Below, piece by piece: positions 63,486 through 64,000 of a DNA stretch of 64,000 nt (positions are counted from its first letter, which is position 1; each line of letters starts with the position of its first letter). The stretch covers positions 3,350,501 through 3,414,500 of the forward strand of contig NZ_CP038267.1 of the NCBI RefSeq assembly GCF_004564375.1, given 5' to 3'. This stretch comes from Nocardioides euryhalodurans (GTDB lineage Bacteria; Actinomycetota; Actinomycetes; Propionibacteriales; Nocardioidaceae). Made by a program: the position numbers and the translations under genes. The notes below the pieces were generated by a model, which had not been told where the DNA came from, did not search any database, and saw only the letters and a list, made by a program, of their open reading frames with translations.

Positions 63486-64000
63486 ATGACCCTCGACCTC
63501 ACCGCCGATGCCGTCACCCTCACCCGCCAGCTCGTCGACATCGAGTCGGTCAGCCGCAACGAGCAGGCGATCGCCGACGCGATCGAGCAGGCGCTGCGCG
63601 GCCTTCCCCACCTCACCGTCACGCGGCGCGGCCACACGATCGTGGCCCGCACCGATCTCGGCCGGGCCGAGCGGGTCGTCATCGCCGGCCACATCGACAC
63701 GGTCCCGCTCAACGACAACCTGCCGTCCCGGCTCGAGGACGGCATCCTCCACGGCCTCGGCAGCTGTGACATGAAGAGCGGGGACGCCGTCCTGCTCCGG
63801 CTGGCGGCCACGCTGCCCGAGCCCAACCGGGACCTCACGTTCATCCTCTACGAGGCCGAGGAGATCGAGGACGAGTTCAACGGGCTACGGCTGCTCAGCG
63901 AGAGCGACCCCGACCTGATGGCCGCCGACTTCGCGATCCTCATGGAACCCTCGGGCGCGGCCGTCGAGGCGGGCTGCCAGGGCACGATGCGGGTCGACGT
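63486..64000 (+). CDS. dapE: Succinyl-diaminopimelate desuccinylase, 3' end outside window
   Basis: 171 residues visible, continuing past the window. M20 metallopeptidase fold: VIAGHIDTVPLNDN (first metal His and Asp), GLGSCDMKSGDAV (bridging Asp), LYEAEEIEDEFNG (general base Glu and metal Glu) and MEPSGAAVEAGCQG. This matches actinobacterial DapE, which removes succinate to give LL-diaminopimelate after DapC. Start is the ATG at 63486. Confidence 0.92.
   Translation, partial: MTLDLTADAVTLTRQLVDIESVSRNEQAIADAIEQALRGLPHLTVTRRGHTIVARTDLGRAERVVIAGHIDTVPLNDNLPSRLEDGILHGLGSCDMKSGDAVLLRLAATLPEPNRDLTFILYEAEEIEDEFNGLRLLSESDPDLMAADFAILMEPSGAAVEAGCQGTMRVD

Noticed and set aside
1..64000. Mobile elements, prophage, CRISPR arrays, tRNA or rRNA genes, toxin-antitoxin or defence genes
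   Set aside because: I looked for transposase motifs, terminal repeats, regular repeats, tRNA-like ends and nuclease/toxin pairs, and saw none; G+C and codon use do not shift noticeably.

Overview
The window is a gene-dense stretch of very high G+C actinobacterial chromosome. Four things point to a Nocardioides-like member of the Propionibacteriales, although the genus is an inference: mycothiol biosynthesis (mshB), a type 2 IleRS under a translational T-box, the succinylase diaminopimelate route (dapC, dapD, dapE), and frequent leaderless GTG/ATG starts placed 6-8 nt after a TAGGCT-like -10 hexamer. I saw no tRNA, rRNA, CRISPR array, insertion sequence, prophage or plasmid gene. Codon use looks uniform throughout.

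Layout. (1) 1-9.2 kb: a surface-glycan locus. A truncated flippase-like gene on + converges with a tightly overlapping minus-strand operon: three tandem GT-C-like membrane proteins, a DPM/ArnC-type GT2, a sulfotransferase, a WecE-type sugar aminotransferase and a SAM methyltransferase. (2) 9.3-15.5 kb: housekeeping and envelope genes (exonuclease III, secreted metzincin protease, YchF, patatin, two small membrane proteins, a repeat-containing surface protein). (3) 15.5-25.6 kb: a D-xylose locus (xylB, ROK repressor with a perfect 11-bp-arm operator, ABC importer, Gfo/Idh oxidoreductase, xylA, a second TIM-barrel isomerase). (4) 25.6-36.7 kb: FAD oxidoreductase, MFS exporter with a possible leader peptide, hybrid histidine kinase, thioesterase, NUDIX, mshB, DUF6113-like and VanW proteins. 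(5) 36.7-49 kb: 5-oxoprolinase (pxpABC), GNAT, ferredoxin-dapC, hydrolase, MDR reductase, a lysozyme-like/LAS-like wall protein, dapD, a NUDIX-APH fusion, VOC, AraC and HbpS-like genes. (6) 48.5-58 kb: a C2/C4 acid module: HAD, a fused FAD/FeS 2-hydroxyacid dehydrogenase, glyoxylate-type aminotransferase, MatC carrier, gamma-carbonic anhydrase, IclR regulator and malate synthase. (7) 58-64 kb: DinB, the T-box and ileS, a secreted EEP-family hydrolase and the start of dapE.

How the genes work together. The glycan operon is transcribed as one unit with 4-bp stop/start overlaps and would make, modify and assemble a lipid-linked glycan containing a 4-amino-4,6-dideoxyhexose. The xylose locus takes the sugar in through the ABC importer, isomerises it (XylA) and phosphorylates it (XylB), probably under autoregulated ROK control. 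In the C2 module, 2-hydroxyacids such as glycolate would be oxidised to glyoxylate. That glyoxylate would then be transaminated or condensed with acetyl-CoA to malate.

The most interesting signal is a shared TTCC-N7-GGAA palindrome in the C2 module. It sits exactly 21 nt downstream of the predicted -10 hexamers of both matC and malate synthase, and a third copy lies upstream of the malate synthase promoter. This points to one IclR-controlled regulon. Nothing in the window is clearly a wholly new system. The strongest leads are this operator set, the triplicated GT-C genes, the dual-domain wall enzyme, the leaderless leader peptide of the MFS gene and the stop-codon-embedding convergent terminators.
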